From: Promethearchaeota archaeon
GTDB taxonomy: Archaea > Asgardarchaeota > Lokiarchaeia > Sigyniarchaeales > SOKP01
Assembly (NCBI GenBank): GCA_019057865.1
Contig: JAHLWP010000009.1
Coordinates: 1-64,000, forward strand
Direction of reading: 5' to 3'
Length of the DNA: 64,000 nt
Of this stretch, positions 35,705 to 45,418 are shown one piece after another (position 1 is the stretch's first letter; every line of letters starts with the position of its first letter). The translations under genes and the position numbers were made by a program. A model generated the notes under the pieces. That model saw nothing but the letters and a program-made list of their open reading frames with translations, ran no database searches and was not told where the DNA came from.

Positions 35705-36658
35705 TTACTCTTTTAGAGTTATTACTACTTTTCCTTTAGGATGACCTTCTTCATAGTATCTATGAGCCTCGGCAATCTGACTCAATGGATAAACTTTATC
35801 AATAGTTGATTTAATCTTTCCAGCTTCAATGAGATCTCTGAGATAATCAAGTTTTTCAGCAACAACATTACCCATGTACCCTCTTACTTTTTTGTTCAAC
35901 ATATATTTAAAAAACACCGACTCTGGATCAACTGTAACAAAAATCCCATTCTTAGTTAACGAGTTTTTACATTTTGAGTATGAAGTTACTTTTCGACCCA
36001 CCGCATCAAATATAATATCGTAATTTTGTCCATTTTTAGTGAAATCATCTTTAGTATAATCAATCACAGCATTTGCTCCGAGAGATTTTACCATACTTAC
36101 AGCACTTGTACTACATACGCCTGTTACTTCAGTTGTAAATGTCCTCGCAATTTGTACAGCATAAGTGCCTATTCCTCCAGATGCGCCAAAGATAAGCACT
36201 CTTTGCCCCTCTTTAATAGTAACTGCATCTCTAAGCCCAGTCAAAGCTGTGCCACATGTATCAGGTACCGCCGCAGCTTCTATATGGCTCATATTAGCGG
36301 GTTTTATTGCGGCCAACTTTTCAGGAACGCAAACATATTCGGCATTTGCACCAGGGCTTCTAAGACATACATAAATAAGATCACCTTTTTTAAATTTTGT
36401 TATCTTTTTTCCTACGGATTCAACCTCTCCAGATACATCAAACCCTAAAATTTTATGTTTTGGTTTTTTAAATCCCGCCATTAATTTTGTCATTCCAAAT
36501 AACAGCGTAGCACCACTCCGAAAAATTATATCAAGGGCGTTTACTGAAGTTGCCAACACCTTAACAAGCATTTCATCATCCTTAGGTGTAGGTTTTTCTA
36601 CTTCTTTTAATTCAAGAACGTCCGGTGAACCGAATTCTTCATATACAATCGCTTTCAT
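35705..36658 (-). CDS. Zinc-independent MDR oxidoreductase (NADPH:quinone reductase-like)
   Basis: 317-aa medium-chain dehydrogenase. MKAIVYEEFGSPDVLELKEV opens the GroES-like domain. The NADPH site is RVLIFGASGGIGTYAVQIAR. No catalytic or structural zinc Cys sets are seen, which fits quinone reductase-type members. It reduces quinones or enones; the exact substrate is unknown. GC is somewhat higher than in flanking genes. Confidence 0.85.
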   Translation of the reverse strand: MKAIVYEEFGSPDVLELKEVEKPTPKDDEMLVKVLATSVNALDIIFRSGATLLFGMTKLMAGFKKPKHKILGFDVSGEVESVGKKITKFKKGDLIYVCLRSPGANAEYVCVPEKLAAIKPANMSHIEAAAVPDTCGTALTGLRDAVTIKEGQRVLIFGASGGIGTYAVQIARTFTTEVTGVCSTSAVSMVKSLGANAVIDYTKDDFTKNGQNYDIIFDAVGRKVTSYSKCKNSLTKNGIFVTVDPESVFFKYMLNKKVRGYMGNVVAEKLDYLRDLIEAGKIKSTIDKVYPLSQIAEAHRYYEEGHPKGKVVITLKE

Positions 36659-36840
36659 AATATTTTACTTATAAGTTAGCATTTTATATATATTAATCAG
36701 AATTTCCAATCATTAAACTTGAAGTCTTTTTTTAAAGAAAGAGAGTTGATTCTCCTGATGATTTTAAAAAGATAATTAATAGTTAAAGTTAAATATTCTA
36801 TAGAATTATTTTTATTATAACTCTATAGAAATAAAATGAT

Positions 36841-37113
36841 ATGACTACAACAATCCAAATTGATGATGAAACCAAGAAAAAATTATTCAGGATCAAACTA
36901 AGATTAGAAGAACAAAAGGGGCAAGCTATAACATATAACGATCTCATTGCATATCTAATAGAAAGCCAACCATCGAACCTGATTAGAAAATCAAATTTAC
37001 GGGAATTCAGAAGCTTGAAAGGAATATTACCAAAATCCGCAAAGAAGACTTATTTAGACGAAAAAAGAAAAGATTTGAACGAAGAAGAAAAACTTGCCCC
37101 CATTAAAGAATAA
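36841..37113 (+). CDS. VapB-like antitoxin
   Basis: 90 aa. MTTTIQIDDETKKKLFRIKL with a charged C-terminal tail; paralogue of 33022-33285. It precedes a PIN toxin gene by 14 bp. The ATG follows within 25 bases of a TATA-like region (tataactctatag), suggesting an almost leaderless transcript. Confidence 0.75.
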   Translation: MTTTIQIDDETKKKLFRIKLRLEEQKGQAITYNDLIAYLIESQPSNLIRKSNLREFRSLKGILPKSAKKTYLDEKRKDLNEEEKLAPIKE

Positions 37114-37127
37114 ACAGAAGTGATTCA

Positions 37128-37574
37128 ATGAGTACTAAACAAATCTTAATTGATACCCCTAATCTTGTTTTAGACACAAGTGTTTTGCTTGGTTATTTCA
37201 TGAGTGAGGCACGAAATATTAATTCTTTATTAGAGGCGTATGTTTTTACCCAAGAATCAAAGATTATACTATATGGACATAATTTAATTAAATTAGAAAT
37301 TTTCTATATAACTTGTCGCGAAAAAGGTATAACTGAAGCTGAGATGGTTTTAAAAAAGACAGAAGGTATAATGAACACTATAAGTGACACATGGTTGTTC
37401 AAAAAGGCAGCTAATATTAAATGTAGATATCCCATCGCCATCTCGGATTGCTACTCAATTTCCTTAGCAATCCTACAAGAGTGTCCTGTGTTTTTCCTTC
37501 CAGAAGTAGAACTTTCAAGAGAAATCGTAGACGAAATAAACAGAGAATATAATGCGAAAATTCAAATAGTGTGA
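37128..37574 (+). CDS. PIN-domain toxin (VapC-like)
   Basis: 148 aa. NLVLDTSVLLGYFMSEARN carries the first Asp; INLIKLEIFYITCREKG the Glu; YPIAISDCYSISLAIL the later Asp. Paralogue of the toxin at 32607-33047. Likely RNase toxin with the upstream antitoxin. Confidence 0.8.
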   Translation: MSTKQILIDTPNLVLDTSVLLGYFMSEARNINSLLEAYVFTQESKIILYGHNLIKLEIFYITCREKGITEAEMVLKKTEGIMNTISDTWLFKKAANIKCRYPIAISDCYSISLAILQECPVFFLPEVELSREIVDEINREYNAKIQIV

Positions 37575-37629
37575 ATGCAACAAAACCAAAATCTCCTTTT
37601 AATACCCTCTGAATAAGTAATTATTAAAT

Positions 37630-39354
37630 TTAAACTTCTAATGGGGTTATTTCCTTCAATTTTTTTATTTTTTTGACTTTAGGGTGTTTAATTAAATGAC
37701 CTCTGATTATAACCTTAGAGACTTCTCCTAAATAATCAATCCTTTCGAGAGGATTCCCCGGAACTACTATTAGATCTGCAGATTTTCCGACTTCAATACT
37801 TCCAGTAGCATCATCTATACCAATGTTTTCAGCGTTTCCTTTAGTAGCAATAAATATTGCTTCTTGTGGAGTCATTTCGGTATACTTTAGGTAATATTTT
37901 AATTCTTTCCAGACTTCGTATTGAGTGGAATATGGGACAGATGCATCAGTACCACATGATATTCTCAATCTTTCTTTATATGCTTTTTGTAAAGCCAGGA
38001 TCATACCTTTCATTATAATCTGTGCGTTTTCAAAACTTTCTGTAGTAATTTTCGTTTCTTCCTTGGGTAAAACAGCCATTCCCATACCAGCAGAAAGAGT
38101 GGGAACAATCACGGTGTATCCTCTTAAAGCTTTGGGATTATTTCTAATTAAAGGCACCAAATCATCAGGAATTTCAGCAACATGTTCTATGCTGTCAATT
38201 CCTCCCTCTAAAGCTTCTCTTATCCCTTCTGTGGACTCACAATGTGTTGCAACTAATAAACCACCTCTATGGGCTTCAAAACAAGCAGTTTCTATCTCTT
38301 CAATAGTCATTTGGGGTCGTCCAGCTTCTCCAACTTTCCTTGCATCCATAACTCCTCCAGTAGAAAGTATTTTTATATGATCAACTCTCATCCGTAAATT
38401 CTGTCTTATTGCTTTTCTAATCTCAGGGATAGAATCTGCGATAAAACCGGATACCCATCCATGTCCTCCTGTAATACAAATTCCTTTACCTGCACACAAT
38501 AATCTAGGGCAAATAATTTTACCATCAATAATTTTATCTCTCACTTTTAAATCAATATATAAAGGATCTGACATAGAGCGTAATGTTGTGACACCAGCGT
38601 TTAATGCATTTAAAGCATTTTTTTTCATAAGTTTGAATAAAATTATTTTTCCGAGTGGTGTAGCAAGGAATTTGAATAACCTTACCATATTTTTATCGCT
38701 TAATTTCATCAATCTGGTAGGTTTTCCACTACCTGTTAAGTGACAATGGGCGTTAATTAATCCAGGAAGTACATAAGTTCCTTCTAAATCAATTTTTTTG
38801 AAATCATTTGGTATCTCAATTTCACTTTCAGTTCCAACTCCGGTAATTAATCCTGGAGTTTCGTCCTTTTCAGTGATATTCTTAATTAAGATGACACCAT
38901 TCGGAATGATTTTACTATCTCTATTTCCGTCAATAATATTACAGTTTACTAGAGCTATATTGGTTTTTGGTTCCTTTTTCTTGTATTTTAACCCTAATAA
39001 CCACGTTATTATGAGATACATTAGAAAAATATCAATTAAACTTCCGATAATTGAAATAATCCAATACCACGCAATGGGCAACCAACTGGAATTCAAACGG
39101 GCGATATCTAATGTTAAATTGTACATTTTAAAACCATAGATGCCTAACACATCCAAAATTCCCAATGGAATTCCCACAAACGGAATAATCCAAGGAAAAA
39201 AGTTTAAAATTCCAACGATTAAATAGGCTAAGCTTCCAATAATACCTTCATATGTGCCATAGGTAATCCATGCTAATAAGGATATGAATATTATAAAGAT
39301 TAAAATTGATAATAAGAATTTGGTTCCAAATTTTGAACTTTTATTATTTTCCAT
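37630..39354 (-). CDS. Membrane-anchored amidohydrolase (imidazolonepropionase-like)
   Basis: 574 aa. Residues 1-122 contain four likely membrane helices. The rest is a metal-dependent amidohydrolase: LPGLINAHCHL (H203, H205), DHIKILSTGG (K328, presumed carbamylated), ATHCES (H371), SIEHV (H391) and CGTDASVP (D470). This order matches the binuclear Xaa-Pro dipeptidase/imidazolonepropionase-like group. The membrane part is unusual for the family; the catalytic domain is probably tethered to the membrane. Substrate unknown. Confidence 0.8.
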   Translation of the reverse strand: MENNKSSKFGTKFLLSILIFIIFISLLAWITYGTYEGIIGSLAYLIVGILNFFPWIIPFVGIPLGILDVLGIYGFKMYNLTLDIARLNSSWLPIAWYWIISIIGSLIDIFLMYLIITWLLGLKYKKKEPKTNIALVNCNIIDGNRDSKIIPNGVILIKNITEKDETPGLITGVGTESEIEIPNDFKKIDLEGTYVLPGLINAHCHLTGSGKPTRLMKLSDKNMVRLFKFLATPLGKIILFKLMKKNALNALNAGVTTLRSMSDPLYIDLKVRDKIIDGKIICPRLLCAGKGICITGGHGWVSGFIADSIPEIRKAIRQNLRMRVDHIKILSTGGVMDARKVGEAGRPQMTIEEIETACFEAHRGGLLVATHCESTEGIREALEGGIDSIEHVAEIPDDLVPLIRNNPKALRGYTVIVPTLSAGMGMAVLPKEETKITTESFENAQIIMKGMILALQKAYKERLRISCGTDASVPYSTQYEVWKELKYYLKYTEMTPQEAIFIATKGNAENIGIDDATGSIEVGKSADLIVVPGNPLERIDYLGEVSKVIIRGHLIKHPKVKKIKKLKEITPLEV

Positions 39355-39460
39355 TATAATATATCACGATAAATAAAGATAGAAATTATTTATGAATAAT
39401 TTTAAATTCTTATTTAATTTATTTGATAGTTAGAATAATCTTCCAAGTGTAAAATCAGAT

Positions 39461-40000
39461 ATGGAAAAATCTAAAAATGATGATCCAGCTCAAGAGGATA
39501 TAGTTATATTACGAAAGAAAAAGAAAAGAAATCCATTCAGCCAATTTTTTCTAGACTTGAAAAAGGGCTTTAAAGGGTTTTCTGAAAAATCAGGGGAATT
39601 CTTCGTAGAAGTTGATAAAAATTTTCAAAATAATTTGAAAAAAATAAAAGCTTCGTGGAAAAAGATGATGAAGAATATAAAGGAGAGTGATCCTAAGTAT
39701 AAGCGTTATAAAAAACTAAGTATCAAATTAGAAAAGATGGAATATAAACTATCTAATATAAAAGATGATACTACAGAGATCAAACTGGAACTCTCTCTTG
39801 TTATATCTATGATTGAAACAATTATGGAGACTATGAGCGATATTGAGGACTATATGAAAGAAAATCTAGGTTCCGATTGGAAAATATTAAAGAATGCTTG
39901 GCAAAGATGCAAGGACGGAGAAATTTCAAAAGCAGAATTCATTAAGACTGGATTAACAAAAATAGGCAAAAAATTCGCAAGTATCTTTATTAGATTATAA
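39461..40000 (+). CDS. Hypothetical coiled-coil protein
   Basis: 179 aa, very Lys-rich N-terminal half (LRKKKKRNPFSQFFLDLKKG) and a likely coiled coil at about 90-130 (KLEKMEYKLSNIKDDTTEIK...). No membrane helix or known domain. The ATG has no clear ribosome-binding site. Family unknown. Confidence 0.55.
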   Translation: MEKSKNDDPAQEDIVILRKKKKRNPFSQFFLDLKKGFKGFSEKSGEFFVEVDKNFQNNLKKIKASWKKMMKNIKESDPKYKRYKKLSIKLEKMEYKLSNIKDDTTEIKLELSLVISMIETIMETMSDIEDYMKENLGSDWKILKNAWQRCKDGEISKAEFIKTGLTKIGKKFASIFIRL

Positions 40001-40212
40001 AATATTTTTTTATTAATTAAAAATCCTGATTTATTTATCATTTAAAATCTTTATTTTGAAATGAAATGAATTTCTTTGAGTAATTATATTTTTAATCACT
40101 TGGTCATATTTATTGTAAAATTTGATATTTAGTTAAATAATTCTTTATAAAATTGTAAAGAATGTTCTTTACGCTTAAAGTTTAAATAAAATACTATTTT
40201 TAATAACAAGCT

Positions 40213-41232
40213 ATGGTTTTATTATCAGTTCTTTTTCTAATATTAGGGTTTATTGTGTTATATTTTGGTGCTAAATGTGTGATAATTGGACTTGAAAATA
40301 TTGCAGATCGCTTACATATTAGTCATATAATGGTAGGACTGACGATATTATCGATAGGGACTAGTTTACCAGAGATTTCTGTAAGCATAATGGGTGGTCT
40401 TGATAAGATTTTGGGCATTGATCCTAACATTGATGGAATAGTAATTGGAAATAAAGTTGGTTCTTTTTTGACTCAAATTACTTTAATCATTGGAATTTTA
40501 GCAGTAAGCCAACCGATTTTCGTTAGTAAGTGGGAATTGAGAAGAGAAGGTCCTATGCTCTTTATTTCCTTATTGATTTTTCTTTTTTTCGCCTTAGATA
40601 GAGTTTTTACTCAATTTGAAGCACTTTTAATGATAATAATATATTTCATTTATCTATCATTAGTAATTTGGAGTGAGAGGCGTCTAACAAAATCTAAACT
40701 AGAACTTACTTATATTGAAAAAGAACGCTTAGATACTGTAAGTTTTGAACCAATTGAGAGCCCTCATAAAATCTCATCAACATCTAAAGATATTGGTATT
40801 TTTTTGATAGGGCTTTTAATCCTATTATTCGCAGCAGAAATCACATTACTATCAGCACATGATTTATCAAAAGAATTTCATATTCCTGAAAATGTAGTTG
40901 GAATCATAATAGTGGGGTTTGGTACAAGTTTACCAGAACTAGTTGCTGATTTAACTGCTATAAGGAGAGGATCCTACGGAATCGCTGTAGGAGATATATT
41001 AGGTTCCAATATATGTGATATTTTATTAGCCACAGGATCAGGAGCAATAATCATAAATTTTAATGTTCCAAGGATAATTCTGGTTTTTGATATACCGGTT
41101 CTTTTTTTGGCGTTATTTATCGCGTTATATTTCTTATGGAGTGAAAAAACCTTAAAAAGATGGGAAGGAATACTATTAATTAGTTTTTATGGCGTTTATA
41201 CAATTTTGAAATTATCAATATTTCAAATCTAA
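40213..41232 (+). CDS. Sodium/calcium exchanger-family membrane protein (CaCA, YrbG-like)
   Basis: 339 aa with about ten membrane helices and two inverted alpha-repeats: GLTILSIGTSLPEISVSIMG in the first half and IIVGFGTSLPELVADLTAIR in the second, the ion-binding repeats of Ca2+:cation antiporters. DILGSNICDILLATG closes the second repeat. It exports Ca2+ or a similar ion in exchange for Na+ or H+. Monocistronic. Confidence 0.88.
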   Translation: MVLLSVLFLILGFIVLYFGAKCVIIGLENIADRLHISHIMVGLTILSIGTSLPEISVSIMGGLDKILGIDPNIDGIVIGNKVGSFLTQITLIIGILAVSQPIFVSKWELRREGPMLFISLLIFLFFALDRVFTQFEALLMIIIYFIYLSLVIWSERRLTKSKLELTYIEKERLDTVSFEPIESPHKISSTSKDIGIFLIGLLILLFAAEITLLSAHDLSKEFHIPENVVGIIIVGFGTSLPELVADLTAIRRGSYGIAVGDILGSNICDILLATGSGAIIINFNVPRIILVFDIPVLFLALFIALYFLWSEKTLKRWEGILLISFYGVYTILKLSIFQI

Positions 41233-41408
41233 AGAATTAATTTTTTAGTAATAAATATTCTATTATTTTCTATTGGAAAGAAAACAGTTATATACTCTAA
41301 AAGCTAATACTTATTTCAAACGAAATCTAATAAAAAATCATTTAATGAGATATAAGTAACAACTTAAACATATCTTAAAAGTAAAAAAAATAAAGGTGTA
41401 AATATAAT

Positions 41409-41708
41409 ATGGCATATATAGTAATTACTGGAAAATTCCCAGGGCATATGGCTTCTGAAATTGGAAAAAGATTTCTTGATCTCCCCAAATTACCTGATTT
41501 TGTCAAAACTGAGCATGTTTTTAACTCTGCTGATGGGAAATACAGATTTTTTTCAATTTATGAAATCACAGAGGAAGATAAATATTTTAAAGCATTAAAA
41601 GCAATTTACACGAGATATGCTGGATATAAAGATATTGAAGGATATGAATATACTGTGCACCCTGTTTTAGAAGCTAAAGATGCTCTTAGAATAATAGGAC
41701 TAGGTTAA
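41409..41708 (+). CDS. Small conserved-looking hypothetical protein
   Basis: 99 aa, compact alpha/beta, no signal peptide: YIVITGKFPGHMASEIGKRF ... YRFFSIYEITEEDKYFKALK ... GYEYTVHPVLEAKDALRII. The pattern suggests a ferredoxin-like (dimeric alpha-beta barrel) fold. Family not recognised. AAAGGTG lies 11 bases before the ATG. Confidence 0.6.
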   Translation: MAYIVITGKFPGHMASEIGKRFLDLPKLPDFVKTEHVFNSADGKYRFFSIYEITEEDKYFKALKAIYTRYAGYKDIEGYEYTVHPVLEAKDALRIIGLG

Positions 41709-41719
41709 TCTTAAATTAA

Positions 41720-41744
41720 TTTTTTTTAAAAAACTTTTTTTTTT
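41720..41744. terminator. Bidirectional oligo-T terminator between convergent genes
   Basis: T8-A6-C-T10 between the 99-aa gene (plus) and the Nudix gene (minus). T runs occur on both strands, suiting termination of both transcripts. Confidence 0.5.
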
Positions 41745-42189
41745 AAATTAGGTTTTTTTCAATGAAATTATACAATCCATCAGGATATAGAGGGCGATTT
41801 TCTTGTTTAATTTCATTTAAACTTTTCCAGTAAGCATTAAATTTAGTTTGGTTTTCATCATCCTCTTGAACTATGAGATTTTTTTCATATAAAGAAGTAT
41901 CAACTAAAGTTCCATCAAAGACCAATACAATCTCATGACCAATCTTTCCCTCATACGTAAAAATGTTCTCAAATATTGTTAAAAACTTTAAATCTTTTAC
42001 TTCGGCTTGTATTTCCTCTCTAATTTCTCTTTTTACTGCTTGTTCTCCATATTCACCAAATTCTATTGCTCCTCCTAAAGGTCTATAAAAGATTTCATCC
42101 TTTCCTTTATCATATCCTTCAAAAACAAGAATCTTTTCATTATAGTAGAATAAGCATATAACAATTGGTCTTATCTCCCTCCAACTCAT
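41743..42189 (-). CDS. Nudix hydrolase
   Basis: 148 aa. The Nudix box reads GAIEFGEYGEQAVKREIREE followed by IQAEV, matching GX5EX7REUXEEXGU apart from the last Gly position. Metal-dependent hydrolase of nucleoside diphosphate derivatives; substrate unknown. Confidence 0.85.
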   Translation of the reverse strand: MSWREIRPIVICLFYYNEKILVFEGYDKGKDEIFYRPLGGAIEFGEYGEQAVKREIREEIQAEVKDLKFLTIFENIFTYEGKIGHEIVLVFDGTLVDTSLYEKNLIVQEDDENQTKFNAYWKSLNEIKQENRPLYPDGLYNFIEKNLI

Positions 42190-42262
42190 TGTTGTATCAC
42201 TATATACTTTGAATAATTAAAAGTTAAAAAAACCTGTGTTTTTTCAGACCTAAGAAAAAAAA

Positions 42263-43792
42263 TCAATAAGGACAACTTAAATCACCGCCTAACCAATCTC
42301 CCGTTAGACCATAAGCAGTTAAGCGACAACCTCCACATAATCTATTCATATTGCATCTTGAGCATTTTCCACTAACACTTTTACGATTTCTTATTCGTTT
42401 TAAGATAGGGTGCTTAGTCCAAATATTATATAAACCTTCTTTCAAAATGTTTCCTAATTTAATATGACCTGCAGGAGCACAAGGAATTATATAACCATCA
42501 CAATCTAATCCACAGTAGAATAATCCTGTAGCGCATCCACTAAAAAACCTATTAAGTCGATGAAGTAATTCTGCTGTATTGCTTTTAAATAAATTCTGGT
42601 ATTTTGCTTCATTACCAGTTAAAATTTCACAAAGGGGATAATAGTTTCCTTGACTTAAGTCATAGCAAGTTTTACTAAAGTATGGCATACCTCTTCCTAA
42701 CACTTCTAATGCAAAATTATTATGAATATTTTCTATAAATTTTTGTGCCATAAACCTCATAACTTTCCGTTTAATATCTTTACTAACATCATGCTCCAAA
42801 TAATATTGCCCTCTGCCTACTGGTAAAATGCGAGAAATATAGTACCTTGAAATACCTAAATCCTTGACAAAATCATAAATTAATGGAATTTCCTTATAAT
42901 TAAAATCTGCTAAGGTGGTATTAATGATCAATTCATCAAATTTTCCAAATTCAACAGCATTATTTATCCCATTAATAGCCATATTAAATGCTCCTGAAAC
43001 ATTTCGTAATGAATCATGTTTCTTGGCAGAGATACTATCTAAACTTATTGAAACACTATGTACTCCTACATCATATAACTTTTGACATAAAACTTTAGTT
43101 AATAATGTAGCATTAGTAGATATTGAGGGTTAAATACCATTTTTTTGAGTATAGTTAATGACTTCGAGTAAATCATCCCGAGTTAATGGTTCACCACCAC
43201 AAAAGTTCACAGTAACAACATCATTGGCTGCTAAAATATCAATAACTTTTTTAGCATCCTCAGTCGTAAGCTCGTTTTTTGATTGTTGATTAAAAAGTGA
43301 ATCTGAAAAGCAATGAGAACATTTTAAATTGCATTTTTTAGTGTAGTTCCAGACGACACTTAATGGTGCTCCAGTTACAAATGGTATTCTAAAACCAAAT
43401 AAAGCAAATCCTTTAAAGATATTCTTTAATACCCTGCGAAATGTTGTATTTGCTGTGAAACTATAAAGAGTCTGAGAATCAATTTTATTAAGGGATAGCC
43501 ATCTAAGCATGACAAATTTAAAGATTTTTGCTTGAGTTCGACAGTTAAAGCAAAGCTCGTTATCTTTTTTGGAAATATAATCCAAAATTGAATCAAATCG
43601 ACTAGAACCACACTTATTACAATCTTTAGTGAGATTTCTCCCAAAACCTTGCATTGATTGTTTGAGTAATGGAAAAGAAAGTGGATTTACCATGTTATTG
43701 ATATTTATTGATTTATACTTATTATTTTTTGTTATTCTCTTGACAAAGTAGTATATACTATTATCCAATCTCCATTGAGAATTCTTTCTCAT
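42263..43792 (-). pseudogene. SPASM radical SAM protein interrupted by in-frame TAA
   Basis: Two ORF-track entries (43130-43792 and 42263-42982) are one 510-codon frame. The first part has an N-terminal ribbon (CNKC..CFNC, 58-84) and the radical SAM cluster motif CNLKCSHC (C154, C158, C161), then VNFCGGEPLTRDDL. It breaks at TAA 43130-43132 (YTQKNGI-stop-PSISTNATLLTK). The second part carries SISLDSI and the SPASM Cys (CATGLFYCGLDCDGYIIPCAP, CSRCNMNRLCGGCR). A single substitution explains the stop. Such proteins modify peptides or mature cofactors. Inactive unless read through. Confidence 0.85.
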
Positions 43793-43858
43793 TAAAACCT
43801 AATAATAAGTCTTATAATTGAAATAGCATACCTGACGAATTAAATAATACTCGGAACG

Positions 43859-43868
43859 AAAAAAAAAA
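43859..43868 (-). terminator. Oligo-T terminator after ACT-domain gene
   Basis: A10 run on the plus strand (T10 in the minus transcript) 47 bases past the ACT gene stop and before the radical SAM gene start, consistent with separate transcription. Confidence 0.4.
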
Positions 43869-43914
43869 GATTTTTATAAAAAGGGGATGAATTCTTATTT
43901 AATCAGTTTCCTTC

Positions 43915-44298
43915 TCATTCTCTTGCCAAAGCAGCGCGAGCCTTGTCTAAGTCATCGACTCCGAGAACTATTCTGTTATTCTCAGCAAGGTAGATTAGGT
44001 CAATGTTAACGCCAGCATTACCTATTTTACGAGCCATTTTCCCTCCTGTGCCCGGTTTCCCTGCAATATTACCAATATCCAAAACGAGTACTTCACGCAC
44101 AGCACGTACTTCAAAACCAGCGTCTTCGAGTACCCAGCGGGCGGTGGTTTCATCTTCTACCAAAAGATGAATAATGCCTTCATTTTTTTGGGGAAATCCA
44201 CATAGTCCTTCCATATTGATGCCATTTTTGCCTAGAGTCTCCCCCATATCAGCTAGCATACCCGGTTGATTTTTTAAAATAACAGTTAAATCTTTCAA
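43915..44298 (-). CDS. Tandem ACT-domain protein
   Basis: 127 aa with two ACT domains (3-66: DLTVILKNQPGMLADMGETL; 72-125: LDIGNIAGKPGTGGKMARKI...). ACT domains bind amino acids or small ligands and regulate enzymes. No enzyme is attached or adjacent. The gene is visibly richer in G+C than its neighbours (gcagcgcgagcc, cccagcgggcggtgg), suggesting transfer from a higher-GC donor. Confidence 0.8.
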   Translation of the reverse strand: MKDLTVILKNQPGMLADMGETLGKNGINMEGLCGFPQKNEGIIHLLVEDETTARWVLEDAGFEVRAVREVLVLDIGNIAGKPGTGGKMARKIGNAGVNIDLIYLAENNRIVLGVDDLDKARAALARE

Positions 44299-44397
44299 TA
44301 TTTTTGTCCTCCTATTTTTACTTTTTTTATTTATTAAATCTTATCTTGTTTTTTTAGAAACTAAAAATATCCTTAAAATAATAGGATTTGATTAAGA

Positions 44398-44622
44398 TTA
44401 TTCTTCACGAAATTTTATTAATAATATCACTCCTACACAAACAAGAATAACACTAGCTACTATACTAACTACTAGTATATTAGTCATAACAACTTTAATA
44501 AGCTTTTTTGGCATGTCCATCTGTTCATATAAACGAGGAAATACGACGAGAGATATAAACATTGATACAAGTTCACCACCTGCTACTCCAAACAAAATAA
44601 ATCCTATATTCTTCTTTTTCAT
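44398..44622 (-). CDS. Small membrane protein
   Basis: 74 aa with two membrane helices (7-28 and 46-69) and a charged end (KFREE). Family not recognised. It lies alone between intergenic regions; the composition and clean helices suggest a real gene. Confidence 0.5.
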   Translation of the reverse strand: MKKKNIGFILFGVAGGELVSMFISLVVFPRLYEQMDMPKKLIKVVMTNILVVSIVASVILVCVGVILLIKFREE

Positions 44623-44740
44623 TCTACATTACCAATTATTATTATTCTAAATTTTTCTCGTTAAACGTAAATAGATTTTTATGTAAAAAGATTATGAATA
44701 GACATATAATATTTTTTGTTAAATTGGAAAGAAAATAAAG

Positions 44741-45388
44741 TCAGGTTTCTTTATACCATTTACTAATTAAATTATGCTTTTTAATATATCTAAGAAGATA
44801 AACGGCGATAACAGCCGTAATTAAGGTTTCAATAAACCATATAAGTTGATATACTGTTAAATCAGCGTCTATTTGGTTTTGCCCAATATTAATGGTACCA
44901 AAATCTTTTATAGAGTAAAGTAATATCTCAGGAGATTGCATAATTATCGGAAAAAAGATCTCTATAGTTTCATGTGCGGGGAGATCGAGTAAAAGATGTG
45001 TTAATCCTCCTATCAATGCAGAATAAGATGCAACAATAAAAAATTTTCTATTATATTTTTTTTTCTTTAAGTTATCCCAGTCATCTATGCCAAAATATTT
45101 TAAAGGTTTAGCTAAAATTCCATTTCTCTTTGTCAGGTTAGCGTAAATTGGTCCAATATATGTACAAAATAGCATTGTTAAAATAAGTGTTAAAGGTAAA
45201 GTAATTAATAATAACCCCAATAGACTATGAGTAATATTTCTAAATGTGAACGGTAAAAACGGGTCAAAAATTACATTGACGTCAGGAACTAATGTACTAA
45301 TACATAAAGCTGTTCCATCAAATTTTTTTGGATATTTTACTTTTAATATCAATCCCGGTGCTTGGTGAGATAATATTCCGCTTGGCAT
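44741..45388 (-). CDS. DUF4184-type membrane protein
   Basis: 215 aa with about five membrane helices. It begins MPSGILSHQAPGLILKVKYP, with PDVNVIFDPFL and ITHSLLG nearby, and GLTHLLLDLPAHE later, the His/Asp pattern of the DUF4184/YdjM-like metal-binding membrane group. Function unknown. Confidence 0.7.
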   Translation of the reverse strand: MPSGILSHQAPGLILKVKYPKKFDGTALCISTLVPDVNVIFDPFLPFTFRNITHSLLGLLLITLPLTLILTMLFCTYIGPIYANLTKRNGILAKPLKYFGIDDWDNLKKKKYNRKFFIVASYSALIGGLTHLLLDLPAHETIEIFFPIIMQSPEILLYSIKDFGTINIGQNQIDADLTVYQLIWFIETLITAVIAVYLLRYIKKHNLISKWYKET

Positions 45389-45418
45389 CTGATTATTATA
45401 CTCTTTCTATTGTTATTT

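Noticed and set aside
36026-36448. 140-aa plus-strand ORF rich in Cys and Ser
   Set aside because: Antisense shadow of the MDR oxidoreductase coding sequence.
26670-43132. Recoding of in-frame stops as selenocysteine, pyrrolysine or by a changed genetic code
   Set aside because: Sites are TGA at a Trp-like position and TAA twice, with no suitable downstream structure seen and no TAG. TAA and TGA end most normal genes here, so point mutation or sequence error is simpler.
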